DNA from: Paracoccaceae bacterium
Lineage (GTDB): Bacteria; Pseudomonadota; Alphaproteobacteria; Rhodobacterales; Rhodobacteraceae
NCBI GenBank assembly: GCA_027492585.1
Contig: JAPUEK010000001.1
Coordinates: forward strand, 1-64,000
Length of the DNA: 64,000 bases
Direction: 5' to 3'
Shown here: positions 39,940 through 48,645 of the stretch, one piece after another
Layout: the number at the start of each line of letters is the position of its first letter
Position numbering within the stretch: position 1 is the first letter of the stretch
Notes under the pieces: generated by a model
The model's input: only the letters and a program-made list of their open reading frames with translations
The model's database searches: none
What the model was told of the DNA's origin: nothing
Position numbers and translations under genes: made by a program

Positions 39940-40274
39940 GCGGCGTGGTTCTGGACCGCCCTCTGTTGCTGGAGGCGCCGCAGCGGGTGGCCGACGGCGC
40001 CGGCGGCTTTGCGCTGAGCTGGTCCGTGGTCGGTACGCTCTGGGGGGCGCTGACCCCCGGTCCGGGGCGCGAGGCGGCGGGGGAAGAGGTGCTGAAGGCG
40101 CGCGTGCCGTACCAGATCACGGTGCGCGGTGCGCCTGCGGGGTCCCCCCGTCGCCCGAAGCCGGAACAGCGGTTCCGCGACGGCGCGCGCATCTTCACCA
40201 TCCTCGCGGTGACGGAGCGCGACCCGCGCGGCCAATACCTCACCTGCTTTGCCCAGGAGGAGAGCCCGGCATGA
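39936..40274 (+). CDS. GTA head closure protein (gp7)
   Basis: A 112-residue head-tail joining protein (SPP1 gp16-like) with KPEQRFRDGARIFTILAVTE and DPRGQYLTCFAQEE near the end. Coupled to gp6 and gp8 by ATGA overlaps at both ends. Confidence 0.88.
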   Translation: MSGVVLDRPLLLEAPQRVADGAGGFALSWSVVGTLWGALTPGPGREAAGEEVLKARVPYQITVRGAPAGSPRRPKPEQRFRDGARIFTILAVTERDPRGQYLTCFAQEESPA

Positions 40275-40669
40275 GCTATCAGGCGGCAGCCGCCCTTCAG
40301 ACGGCGGTTTATCAGCGGCTTTCGGGGCTTCCGGCCCTGTCGGGGGTGAGCATCGTCGATGCCATGCCGCCCGGCACCGCCCCCGGCAGTTTCGTGCTGC
40401 TCGGCCCGGAGGTGGTGCTCGACCAGTCCGACGGGAGCGGGCGCGGGGCGGAGCATCGCTTTGACGTGACCGTGATCAGCGATGCGGCGGGGTTTCTCGG
40501 CGCGAAGGCGATTGCGGGAGCAGTGTCGGCGGCATTGCTTGCCCCGCCGATGAGTCTTTCGCAGGGGCGGCTGGTTTCGGTCGCGTTCCTCAGGGCGCGG
40601 GCGCGGCGGCTCGACGAGGGGGAGGTACGGCGGATCGACCTGACCTTCCGGGCGCGGGTGGATCTGTAG
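40271..40669 (+). CDS. GTA tail terminator (gp8, DUF3168)
   Basis: A 132-residue DUF3168 protein (AALQTAVYQRLSGLPALSG; HRFDVTVISDAAGFLGAK). Tail terminator proteins cap the tail tube and join it to the head. It overlaps gp7 by 4 bp. Confidence 0.88.
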   Translation: MSYQAAAALQTAVYQRLSGLPALSGVSIVDAMPPGTAPGSFVLLGPEVVLDQSDGSGRGAEHRFDVTVISDAAGFLGAKAIAGAVSAALLAPPMSLSQGRLVSVAFLRARARRLDEGEVRRIDLTFRARVDL

Positions 40670-40706
40670 GGCCGGCTTGCCGGCGGATTTTCAGCGGAGA
40701 TGAAAA

Positions 40707-41120
40707 ATGGCAGTGCAGAATGGCAAGGACCTGCTGATCAAGGTCGATCTGACCGGCGACGGGCAGTTCCAGACGGTGGCGGGACTGAGGGCGACGCGGA
40801 TCAGCTTCAATGCCGAGACGGTGGATGTGACCTCGCTGGAAAGCGCGGGCGGGTGGCGGGAGCTTCTGGCGGGGGCGGGGGTGAAATCGGCTTCGATCTC
40901 CGGCTCTGGCGTGTTCCGTGATGCGGCCACGGATGAGCGGGCGCGGCAGATCTTCTTCGCGGCGGAGATGCCGGACTTTCAGGTCGTCGTGCCGGATTTC
41001 GGGGTGGTGCAGGGGGCGTTCCAGATCACCGGCATCGAGTATTCGGGCAGCCATAACGGCGAGGCGACCTATGAGATGACGCTCGCCTCGGCGGGGCAAC
41101 TCAGCTTCACGGCGCTCTGA
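40707..41120 (+). CDS. GTA major tail tube protein (gp9)
   Basis: A 137-residue tail tube subunit (MAVQNGKDLLIKVDL; ATRISFNAETVDVTSLESAGGWREL), a family-typical pattern. The ribosome site GGAGATGAAA is present. Its last base is the first base of the next start codon (41120). Confidence 0.92.
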   Translation: MAVQNGKDLLIKVDLTGDGQFQTVAGLRATRISFNAETVDVTSLESAGGWRELLAGAGVKSASISGSGVFRDAATDERARQIFFAAEMPDFQVVVPDFGVVQGAFQITGIEYSGSHNGEATYEMTLASAGQLSFTAL

Positions 41121-41440
41121 TGGCCAATCCCTATGCGGGGGAGGTGGCGATCTGGCTCGACGGCCAGCCGCACCGGGCCAAGCTGACGCTGGGCGTCTTG
41201 GCGGAGCTGGAGGCGGCGCTTGAGATCGGCACGCTCTTCGATCTGGTTGAGCGGTTCGAGGGGCGGCGGTTCTCGACGCGCGATGTGCTGGCGCTGCTGG
41301 TCGCCGGTTTGCGCGGCGGTGGCTGGACAGGGACGGCGGCGGATCTGCGGACGGTGGAGATCGGCGGCGGCCCGCTTGAGGCGGCGCGGGCGGCGGCGGA
41401 ACTGCTGGCGCGGGCCTTCTCGCTGCCGGGGGAACCATGA
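41120..41440 (+). CDS. GTA gp10 family tail assembly protein
   Basis: A 106-residue protein of the gene transfer agent gp10 family (GEVAIWLDGQPHRAKLTLGV; LEAALEIGTLFDLVERFEG). By position, before the tape measure, it is likely a tail assembly chaperone. It overlaps the next gene by 4 bp. Confidence 0.85.
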   Translation: MANPYAGEVAIWLDGQPHRAKLTLGVLAELEAALEIGTLFDLVERFEGRRFSTRDVLALLVAGLRGGGWTGTAADLRTVEIGGGPLEAARAAAELLARAFSLPGEP

Positions 41441-41640
41441 GCGCTGTGGACTGGCCGGGTCTGATGCGGGCGGGTCTTGGCCGGCTTGGCCTTGCACCCG
41501 AAGCGTTCTGGCGGCTGACCCCGCTGGAGCTGAAACTGATGCTGGGGGTGGAGGCTGTGGCCCCGCCCCTGACGCGGGCGCGGCTGGAGGAACTGGCCGC
41601 GGCCTTCCCGGATCTGAGGAAAGGCGGGGCGGATGTCTGA
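41437..41640 (+). CDS. GTA tail assembly chaperone-like protein (gp10.1)
   Basis: A 67-residue protein (VDWPGLMRAGLGRLGLAPEAFWRLTPLELKLML) of the small family with an F-W-x-L-T-P-x-E motif found at this place in GTA clusters. It overlaps gp10 and gp11, so it is translated as part of the tail block. Confidence 0.85.
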   Translation: MSAVDWPGLMRAGLGRLGLAPEAFWRLTPLELKLMLGVEAVAPPLTRARLEELAAAFPDLRKGGADV

Positions 41641-42286
41641 GATCGAGGAGTTGCAGGACCAGATCGCGGCCCTGGAGGCCACGATGGCGGGGGCGAGCGG
41701 TATGGCTTCGGCCTTCGAGGGCGAGTTGTCGCGGATGCGCGACAGCCTCGTTTTCACCGGGCGCGAGGTGAACAGCCTGTCGAGCGGCATTGGCGGGGGA
41801 CTGCGGCGGGCTTTCGACGGGTTGGTCTTCGACGGGATGAAGCTGAGCGATGCGCTGAAATCGGTTGCCCAGACGATGATTGACACGGTTTACGGCATCG
41901 CCATGAAGCCGGTGCAGCAGGCGGTCGGCGGCTTCATCGCCAATGGAATCAACGGTCTCCTGAGCGGGATGATGCCGTTCGAGCGGGGCGGTGCGTTCTC
42001 GCAGGGGCGGGTGATGCCTTTTGCCAAGGGCGGTGTCGTGGCCGCACCCACCAGTTTTCCGATGCGGGGGGCGACGGGGCTGATGGGGGAGGCCGGGCCG
42101 GAGGCGATCATGCCGCTGGCAAGGGGGGCGGACGGGCGGCTTGGCGTGCAGAGCGCGGGCTCGGCGCGGCCGGTGACGGTGGTGATGAACATCACGACGC
42201 CGGATGTGCAGGGCTTTCAGCGCAGCCAGAGCCAGATCGCGGCGCAGGCAAGCCGGATGCTGGCGCGTGGACAGAGGAACAGGTGA
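41633..42286 (+). CDS. GTA tail tape measure protein (gp11)
   Basis: A 217-residue, short tape measure protein. The N-terminus is coiled-coil (EIEELQDQIAALEATMAGA); the middle (LKSVAQTMIDTVYGIAMKPVQQAVGGFIANGI) and the tail (AKGGVVAAPTSFPMRGATGLMGEAGPEAIMPL) are typical of tape measures. The shortness matches the small tail of GTAs. Confidence 0.88.
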   Translation: MSEIEELQDQIAALEATMAGASGMASAFEGELSRMRDSLVFTGREVNSLSSGIGGGLRRAFDGLVFDGMKLSDALKSVAQTMIDTVYGIAMKPVQQAVGGFIANGINGLLSGMMPFERGGAFSQGRVMPFAKGGVVAAPTSFPMRGATGLMGEAGPEAIMPLARGADGRLGVQSAGSARPVTVVMNITTPDVQGFQRSQSQIAAQASRMLARGQRNR

Positions 42287-42289
42287 GCC

Positions 42290-42922
42290 ATGGCATTTCA
42301 CGACATCAGATTTCCGGCGAGCCTGAGCCTTGGCGCCATCGGCGGGCCGGAGCGGCGGACGGAGATCGTTACGCTCGCCAACGGGTTCGAGGAACGCAAC
42401 ACGCCCTGGGAACATTCGCGCCGGCACTACGATGCGGGTCTGGGCCTGCGGAGTCCGGATGATCTGGAGGCGCTGCTGGCCTTCTTCGAGGCGCGGCGCG
42501 GGCAGTTGCACGCCTTTCGCTGGAAGGATTGGGCCGATTGGCGGTCCTGCAAACCCTCGGCGGCGATTGATCCCCTGGACCAGCGGATCGGGGTCGGGGA
42601 TGGCGAGAACCGGGAGTTCCGGCTGAGCAAACGCTATCTTTCGGGCGAGGCGGAGTATCACCGCCCGATCCTGAAGCCGGTGTTCGGGACGGTGAAAGTG
42701 GCGCTTGCGGGCGATCCGAAGGTGGAGGGGCTGGAGTTTTCGGTGGATCATGCCACCGGGACCGTCACCTTTACCGATGCGCCGGACATCGGCACGATCA
42801 TCTCGGCGGGCTTCGAGTTCGACGTGCCGGTGCGGTTCGACACCGACCGCATCCAGATCTCCATGGCCTCCTTTCAGGCGGGCGAAGTGCCGAATGTGCC
42901 GGTGATCGAGGTGCGGCTGTGA
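42290..42922 (+). CDS. GTA distal tail protein (gp12, DUF2460)
   Basis: A 210-residue DUF2460 protein starting MAFHDIRFPASLSLGAIGGP and containing FFEARRGQLHAFRWKDWADW. In the R. capsulatus GTA structure this protein forms the distal tail ring. It overlaps gp13 by 4 bp. Confidence 0.93.
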   Translation: MAFHDIRFPASLSLGAIGGPERRTEIVTLANGFEERNTPWEHSRRHYDAGLGLRSPDDLEALLAFFEARRGQLHAFRWKDWADWRSCKPSAAIDPLDQRIGVGDGENREFRLSKRYLSGEAEYHRPILKPVFGTVKVALAGDPKVEGLEFSVDHATGTVTFTDAPDIGTIISAGFEFDVPVRFDTDRIQISMASFQAGEVPNVPVIEVRL

Positions 42923-43797
42923 CGGCGCTTGCGGAACACCTTGCCGGCGGGGTGACGACGCTGTGCCGAGCGTGGCTCGTGACGCGGCGCGACGGGGTGG
43001 TGATGGGCTTTACCGATCACGACCGGGGGATCGTCTTCGACGGGCTGGACTTCGCGGCAAGTTCCGGGCTGACGGCGCGGGCCTTGCAGCAGACCACCGG
43101 CCTGTCGGTGGACAACAGCGAGGCTTATGGCGCGCTCAGCTCGGCGGCGATCTCGGAAGGGGATCTGGCGGCGGGGCGCTTCGACGGGGCGGAGGTGCGC
43201 TGCTGGCTGGTCAACTGGGCCGATCCCGCGCAACGCATCGAGCAGTTCCGCGGCAATTTCGGCGAGATCCAGCGGAGTGCGGGCAGTTTCCGGGTGGAGT
43301 TGCGCGGGCTGACCGAGCGGCTGAACCTGACCATCGGGCGGGCCTACCAGTCGGGCTGTTCGGCGGTGCTTGGCGACCGGGCCTGCGGCTTCGATCTGGG
43401 TCGGTCCGGTTACCGGGTCGAGGCGGCGCTGAGCGGCTTCGGCGATCAGGGGGAGTTCCTCTTTGCCGAAGGGACGGGGCCGTCCGACCGCTGGTTCGAG
43501 CGCGGGCTGCTGACGGTGCTGAGCGGGCAGGCGCAGGGGCTGACGGGGTTGATCAAGAAGGATCGGGCGGGGACGGCGAGGCGGGAGGTCACGCTTTGGC
43601 ACGGGCTTGGGGCCGCTTTGCAGGTGGGTGATCTGGTACGGCTGGAGGCCGGCTGCGACCGGCGGGCAGAGACCTGCCGGGCCAAGTTCGGGAACTTCCT
43701 GAACTTCCGTGGTTTTCCGCATATTCCGGGAGAGGACTGGCTGTCCTCCTATCCCGTCCCCGGCAAGGCCAATGACGGCGGGAGCCTTGGGCGATGA
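42919..43797 (+). CDS. GTA hub protein (gp13, DUF2163)
   Basis: A 292-residue DUF2163 protein with the family start (TTLCRAWLVTRRDGVVMGFTDHD) and C-terminal cysteines (SGCSAVLGDRACGFD; GCDRRAETCRAKFGN) that probably bind a metal cluster, as reported for the GTA hub. It overlaps gp12 and gp14. Confidence 0.93.
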   Translation: MTALAEHLAGGVTTLCRAWLVTRRDGVVMGFTDHDRGIVFDGLDFAASSGLTARALQQTTGLSVDNSEAYGALSSAAISEGDLAAGRFDGAEVRCWLVNWADPAQRIEQFRGNFGEIQRSAGSFRVELRGLTERLNLTIGRAYQSGCSAVLGDRACGFDLGRSGYRVEAALSGFGDQGEFLFAEGTGPSDRWFERGLLTVLSGQAQGLTGLIKKDRAGTARREVTLWHGLGAALQVGDLVRLEAGCDRRAETCRAKFGNFLNFRGFPHIPGEDWLSSYPVPGKANDGGSLGR

Positions 43798-44231
43798 GCC
43801 TTGCGGAGGAGGTCGTCGTGGCAGCGCGGGGCTGGATCGGCACGCCCTATCTGCATCAGGCTTCGTGCAGGGGGGCGGGGACGGATTGTCTCGGCCTTCT
43901 GCGCGGGGTCTGGCGCGAGGTGCTGGGGACGGAGCCGGAGGCCTTGCCCGCCTATACCGCCGATTGGGCGGAACCTTCGGGCCGCGAGGTGCTGATCGAG
44001 GCGGCGGGGCGGCTTCTGCTGCCCGCGCCGGGGACGCTCGCGGCAGGCGATGTGCTTCTCTTCCGGATGCGGGAGGGGGCGGTCGCCAAACACCTCGGCA
44101 TCGCGTCACGGGGGGGCGGCGAGGCCGGTTTCATCCATGCCTATACCGGACACGGGGTCATCGAAAGCCCTCTGTCGGGTCCTTGGCTCCGCAAGATCGC
44201 GGGGCGCTTTCGTTTTCCGGAAAGGGTTTGA
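43794..44231 (+). CDS. GTA cell wall peptidase (gp14, NlpC/P60)
   Basis: A 145-residue NlpC/P60 peptidase of the tail tip. The catalytic Cys lies in CRGAGTDCLGLLRGVW and the His in AVAKHLGIAS. It cuts peptide cross-links in the recipient wall during DNA delivery. gp15 follows after 3 bp. Confidence 0.93.
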   Translation: MSLAEEVVVAARGWIGTPYLHQASCRGAGTDCLGLLRGVWREVLGTEPEALPAYTADWAEPSGREVLIEAAGRLLLPAPGTLAAGDVLLFRMREGAVAKHLGIASRGGGEAGFIHAYTGHGVIESPLSGPWLRKIAGRFRFPERV

Positions 44232-44234
44232 TCC

Positions 44235-45884
44235 ATGGCCACGCTTGTCCTCTCGGCAATTGGTGCTTCTGTCGGGGCGGGGTTCGGCGGCACGGTGCTG
44301 GGCCTGTCGGGGGCGGTGATCGGCCGTGCAGTCGGGGCGACGCTGGGCCGGGTGATCGACCAGCGGGTGATGGGCGGCGGCTCTGAAGCGGTGGAGGTGG
44401 GGCGGGTCGAGCGCTTCAACCTGATGGGGGCGAGCGAGGGCGCACCGCTGGCGCGGGTCTGGGGGCGGATGCGGGTCTCCGGTCAGGTGATCTGGGCGAC
44501 CCAGTTTCAGGAAAACGTGACCCGCAGCGGCGGCGGCAAGGGTGCGCCGCGGCCGCGGACGGAGGCGTTCAGCTATTCGATCAGCCTGGCAATCGGGCTC
44601 TGCGAGGGCGAGATCGCCAGCATCGGCCGGGTCTGGGCGGACGGGAACGAGATCGCCGCCTCTTCGCTGGTGCTGCGGGTCTATCCGGGCAGCGACAGCC
44701 AGTTGCCCGATCCGAAGATCGAGGCGGTGGAGGGGGCAGGGCAGGCGCCGAGCTATCGCGGGGTGGCCTATGTGGTGATCGAGGATCTCGATCTGGCTCG
44801 CTTCGGCAACCGGGTGCCGCAGTTCTCCTTCGAGGTGATCCGAGAGGCGGAAGGGGCAGCGGCACAGGCCAGCCCGCCGCTGTCGCGCACCCTTCCCGGC
44901 CTGTGTCTGATCCCTGGCACCGGGGAATATGCCCTCGCCACGACGCCGGTACATTATGACTTCGGCCAGGGGGCCAGCCAGTCGGCCAATGTGCGTACGG
45001 CCGGGGAAGCGACGGATTTCGCCGTTTCGCTGAAACAGATGACCGAGGAAGTGCCGGGCTGCGGCTCCGTCTCGCTGGTGGTGTCGTGGTTCGGGGATGA
45101 TCTGCGCTGCAATGCCTGCACGCTGCGTCCGAAGGTGGAGCAGGTGGCGCGCGACGGGGTGGGGATGGCCTGGCGCTCCGGCGGGATCGGGCGGGCGCAG
45201 GCGGCGGCGGTGCCGCGGCTTGAGGGGCGGCCGGTTTATGGCGGCACTCCGGCGGACAGGTCTGTGATCGAGGCGATCACCGCACTCCGCGCGAGCGGGA
45301 AGGAAGTGACCTTCTATCCGTTCATCCTGATGGATCAGCTTGTGGGCAACGGCAAACCGGACCCCTGGAGCGGGGAGGCTGACCAGTTGGCTCTGCCCTG
45401 GCGGGGGCGGATCACGCTTTCGACCGCGCCGGGGCGGGCGGGAAGCGTGGACCGCACGGCGGCGGCGGCGGTGCAGGTTCAGGCCTTCTTCGGCACCGCC
45501 ACTCCCGCCCATTTCGGAATTTCCGGCGGCACTGTCACCTATTCCGGGCCGGCGGAATGGAGCTATCGGCGCTTCATCCTGCACTATGCCAAGCTCTGCG
45601 TGCTTGCGGGCGGGGTCGATGCCTTCTGCATCGGCTCCGAGATGCGGGGGTTGACGCAGATCCGCGGAGCCGGGGACAGCTTCCCGGCGGTGGAGGCGAT
45701 GCGGGGCCTCGCGCAGGATGTGCGTTCGATCCTCGGCGGGGCGGTGAAGATCAGCTATGCCGCTGACTGGACGGAATATTTCGGCCATCACGCCGATGGC
45801 AACGTCTATTTCCATCTCGACCCGCTCTGGTCGCATCCCGCCATCGACTTCATCGGCATCGACAACTCCGTGTCGTTCAACTGA
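44235..45884 (+). pseudogene. GTA gp15 megatron/host-specificity gene, 5' fragment
   Basis: The first 544 codons of gp15, the large tail-tip protein. The N-terminus (ATLVLSAIGASVGAGFGGTV) and the body (RFNLMGASEGAPLARVWGRM; RFILHYAKLCVLAGGVDAFC) match the family, and the end falls in the TIM-barrel-like domain. At 45858-45865 the frame enters the att core, then reads five foreign codons and stops (IDNSVSFN). The rest of the gene resumes at 61251. Joined at the core, the intact gene would encode 1298 residues, the expected gp15 size. Confidence 0.93.
45858..45865 (+). repeat. attL core
   Basis: ATCGACAA, encoding Ile-Asp-Asn of gp15. CTCC and then GTGTC (45870-45874) follow on the element side. 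Confidence 0.88.
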
Positions 45885-45906
45885 CCACGTTTTCCCCAGC
45901 CTAATC

Positions 45907-45931
45907 ATGGTATCTATCCTATTGATACCAT
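45907..45931. promoter_or_regulatory. Inverted repeat upstream of the integrase
   Basis: ATGGTATC (45907-45914) and GATACCAT (45924-45931) are perfect 8-bp arms around 9 bp; the pairing extends to 10 of 11 with one mismatch. It lies 42 bp inside the element and about 100 bp before the integrase start. It may be a regulator operator or an integrase/excisionase site. Confidence 0.6.
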
Positions 45932-46028
45932 GACAAAATCTTCCAATCACGCCTGATCCAGCCTTACCTGCCTGTGCTCTGCATAGGGTCTGAGGTTTGG
46001 TCTAGGCCCTAACCCGAATGGAGGAAAA

Positions 46029-47165
46029 ATGACGACCAAACTGACGCAGGCCATGGCAACCAAGCTGGCTGAAACCAGCCCACCCGGCAGCACGTTCTAT
46101 GATGACGAAGTGTCCGGTCTTCGCATGATCGTAGGTGCAAAATCCAGTTCCTGGAAGCTGGTCGGCCGCATCAACGATGGATCAGCGCTCTACGTCACTG
46201 TGACCATCGGGCGTGTTCAGGAACTGTCGCTGAAGTCTGCCCGTCTGAAGGCGATCGAAATCCGGCAGGCACTGGCGCGTGGCGAAGACCCTCGCCGTCC
46301 CAAGTCCGTTGTGCCGACCGTGCAGCAGGCGCTCGACCGGTATCTGGAGGCCAACAGGACCAACCTTCAGAAGGCAACGCTGGACGACTACCGGCGCCAT
46401 GTCGAGGGGCCGCTCAAGTCTACCCTGAAGCTGCCGATGACTTCCATCGACAGGGCCTTGTGCCGCAATCTGCATGAGAAGCTGACCGCATCGCGGGGAC
46501 CATATGCTGCGAATACCAGCCTGCGGATGCTACGCCTGCTCTACAACGATGTGATGCGGGATCACGATCTTCCGCCAAACCCGGTCTCGCTGGCTGTCCG
46601 CTTCAACAAAGAGGAAAGCCGTGATTGGGCCATCCCGGCTGAGGACATGCCGAAGATGTGGAAGGCAATCGACTCGCTCGAAGATCAGATTGCTCGGGGA
46701 TGCTGGCTGCTGATGATCTTCACGGGGCTGCGCTCAGCCAACGCCCGCTCGGCACGGTGGGATTGGCTGGACGACGATGGTGTTCTCACTGTGCCGCGCA
46801 CGAAGGCGGGCAGGGTGTTCAAATGCCCGTTGCCACGGTTCCTGCTGCAAGAACTTGAGGCGCTAAAGGCCCACACCAAACCGTTGGCATCGCCTTTCAT
46901 GTTTCCGGCAACGACGACCCGTTCCGGCCATATCTCGGTTCTGCGCTCCGACCGTGGCTTCCCGTATCAGCCACACGCCTTGCGCCACTCGTATCGCGGG
47001 CACGCGCTGGAGGCAGGGATCGACTTTCAGACCGTGGTCTATCTGATGGATCACACGGCGCCCCACGTGTCTTTCCGTTATGTCACCCGCGCCAATCTGA
47101 CCGGCCATCTTCGGCAGGCACAGGAGGTGGTGGCGGCCCGTATCCTTGGGTTCAGGGGGCGCTAG
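46029..47165 (+). CDS. int: Tyrosine recombinase (element integrase)
   Basis: A 378-residue integrase. The arm-binding N-terminus (about 1-70) and SAM-like core-binding domain (about 95-190) precede the catalytic domain with R235 (FTGLRSANARS), H316-x-x-R319 (PHALRHSYRG), H342 and the nucleophile Y351 (VSFRYVTR). All catalytic residues are present, so the enzyme should be active. The ribosome site GAGGAAAA is ideal. It lies next to attL, as usual, and should join attP with the gp15 site. Confidence 0.95.
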   Translation: MTTKLTQAMATKLAETSPPGSTFYDDEVSGLRMIVGAKSSSWKLVGRINDGSALYVTVTIGRVQELSLKSARLKAIEIRQALARGEDPRRPKSVVPTVQQALDRYLEANRTNLQKATLDDYRRHVEGPLKSTLKLPMTSIDRALCRNLHEKLTASRGPYAANTSLRMLRLLYNDVMRDHDLPPNPVSLAVRFNKEESRDWAIPAEDMPKMWKAIDSLEDQIARGCWLLMIFTGLRSANARSARWDWLDDDGVLTVPRTKAGRVFKCPLPRFLLQELEALKAHTKPLASPFMFPATTTRSGHISVLRSDRGFPYQPHALRHSYRGHALEAGIDFQTVVYLMDHTAPHVSFRYVTRANLTGHLRQAQEVVAARILGFRGR

Positions 47166-47243
47166 CGCCCCTTCAACTGATGGTGTGCATGGCTCTGTAA
47201 GGCTTCCATACTCCAATCCAAGCTGTTGAAAAGGAATACGGAA

Positions 47244-47483
47244 ATGCAGGAAGATATTCTCGCCCGCTTGGATCGCATCGAAGCCTTGCTGTCGCGCCCG
47301 CCGGTCGAATACGTGGACAATGACAATGCCGCATCCTTCCTCGGGTTGCAGCCGGCGACGCTGGAAATCTGGCGCAGCCGTGCCGAGGGACCGACCTATG
47401 TGAAGGTCGGGAAAAAGGTGATGTATGCCGTGACCGACCTGCGGGATTGGATGGAGGCCCGTAAGAAGCGCGCCCTGCTGTAG
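47244..47483 (+). CDS. AlpA/excisionase-like HTH protein
   Basis: A 79-residue protein; the ATG at 47244 follows AAAAGGA (a TTG at 47226 would add six residues). After a short coiled coil, residues about 25-75 form a MerR-like winged HTH (VDNDNAASFLGLQPATLEIW...YVKVGKKVMYAVTDLRDWME), as in HTH_17/AlpA proteins. Beside the integrase it is a likely excision factor or activator. A terminator follows within 20 bp. Confidence 0.8.
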   Translation: MQEDILARLDRIEALLSRPPVEYVDNDNAASFLGLQPATLEIWRSRAEGPTYVKVGKKVMYAVTDLRDWMEARKKRALL

Positions 47484-47502
47484 CGGCCTAAATCACTGAT
47501 TG

Positions 47503-47537
47503 AAAAAGCCCGTCCAGTTCATGCTGGGCGGGCTTTT
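47503..47537 (+). terminator. Terminator after the excisionase-like gene
   Basis: AAAAGCCCGtCCAG pairs with CTGGGCGGGCTTTT around a short loop, ending in TTTT. Confidence 0.85.
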
Positions 47538-47812
47538 CGCATTCTGGGGCTAAAGGGACGGACTGGAACCACACCAGCCCGTCCTAGGCGCGATCGATGG
47601 AGGTCATCCATGTCTTCGGTGCCGTATCGGCAGGTTAGCGCGTGCAGCACCGGCGTCGAACCAGCAGTTCCCGCCAGCAGTATTGCTAGTTTCCGGTTTG
47701 TGGCAGCGGCGACATGATGCGGTTGTGGCCTCAGGTCTGAGCAACCCGAGGCCACGGAATGACTGCTTGACTGGTCAGTCTCTCGCGCAACATCATAAGA
47801 AAGGCGTCGCAC
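47538..47812. other. Intergenic region with hairpin and inverted repeats
   Basis: No gene supported. GTGGCCTC (47725-47732) pairs with GAGGCCAC (47748-47755), with a second GGT/ACC pairing inside. GACTG-gt-CAGTC follows near 47769-47780. It probably holds the promoter and control sites of the next gene. Confidence 0.5.
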
Positions 47813-48199
47813 ATGGCCCTTAATGTCCTGACTCCGGTTTCCTGGAAACCCCCAATTCGGCCTGTCGATCTGCCGAAGGATATGCCCACAGCGGTGGTGA
47901 GCACGGTCAAGGCCGCCAAGGCGCTGGGGGTGACCCCGGCACAGTTGCTTGCCGCCACAGTGGTGGACTGGCGTGGCTTGACCCCGAAAACGATCAACAA
48001 GACGCCAAACACCTATTCATGCGATCAGGTGATAGAGTTGATGAAGAGGCGTAGGCGTCCGGGGGTGGCGGCGTTTGAGCGCGCTTTGCTCGCCAAGCTC
48101 CGGTCCAACCTGGACACAGGCCGCAGGAACTATCGTTATCCCGACGCCTACATCTGCGAGGACTTTCTGCCGCCGATCCCTCGCCTTGCCCTGGCCTGA
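47813..48199 (+). CDS. Hypothetical element protein
   Basis: A 128-residue protein, not recognised. The centre (TPAQLLAATVVDWRGLTPKTINK) may be a small helical DNA-binding unit; the C-terminus is basic (KRRRRPGVAAFERALLAKL). The start has AAAGG upstream. It lies between two HTH genes in the replication/regulation block, so a regulatory role is possible. Confidence 0.6.
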   Translation: MALNVLTPVSWKPPIRPVDLPKDMPTAVVSTVKAAKALGVTPAQLLAATVVDWRGLTPKTINKTPNTYSCDQVIELMKRRRRPGVAAFERALLAKLRSNLDTGRRNYRYPDAYICEDFLPPIPRLALA

Positions 48200-48281
48200 T
48201 CGGCTCGGAAAAGTGCTGGTGCGATCGACGGTTGCCCATGCAGTAGTTCGGGGATAATCTGACCAAACGATGAAAAGAAAA

Positions 48282-48309
48282 GGGGCGGCGACCCACCAGT
48301 CGCCACCCC
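48282..48309 (+). terminator. Hairpin before the second HTH gene
   Basis: GGGGCGGCGAC (48282-48292) pairs with GTCGCCACCCC (48299-48309) with one mismatch and a 6-nt loop. No T-tract follows, so it may be a weak terminator or mRNA structure. Confidence 0.45.
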
Positions 48310-48352
48310 ATCCAGACAGTGATCCATAACACTCTGACCAAGGAGCGTCGCT

Positions 48353-48643
48353 ATGCAGAATAGCGCCGATGGCACTGTCATGACGCCATCAATTATTCCC
48401 GTCTATCTCGACACGTATGAACTGGCTGACCTGCTCGGCCGGACCTTCCGCACCGTTCGTTCATGGCGCCTTACGGGTGCCAGTTCCCGTGGCGACAAGG
48501 GGCCACCCTTCAAGCAGTTCGGCAGCAGCAAATCCCCGGCGATGTATCTGGCGGATGACGTGCAAAGCTGGCTGATCGCAACGGGCCAAGGGCACCTCGT
48601 TCCCAAGCTGCATGCCTTCGTCGCGCAGAAGGCGGGGGTCTGA
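48353..48643 (+). CDS. HTH DNA-binding protein, AlpA-like
   Basis: A 96-residue protein with residues about 18-75 resembling a MerR/AlpA-type winged HTH (LDTYELADLLGRTFRTVRSW...PAMYLADDVQSWLIATGQG). The ribosome site AAGGAG is 7 nt upstream. It sits 2 bp ahead of the primase gene, so it may control or assist replication of the element, as AlpA does in Gram-negative phage islands. Confidence 0.72.
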   Translation: MQNSADGTVMTPSIIPVYLDTYELADLLGRTFRTVRSWRLTGASSRGDKGPPFKQFGSSKSPAMYLADDVQSWLIATGQGHLVPKLHAFVAQKAGV

Positions 48644-48645
48644 CC

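Noticed and set aside
47519..47812. Minus-strand 97-codon frame downstream of the excisionase-like gene
   Set aside because: It starts in the regulatory region, overlaps a terminator and hairpin, and has no ribosome site or family pattern.
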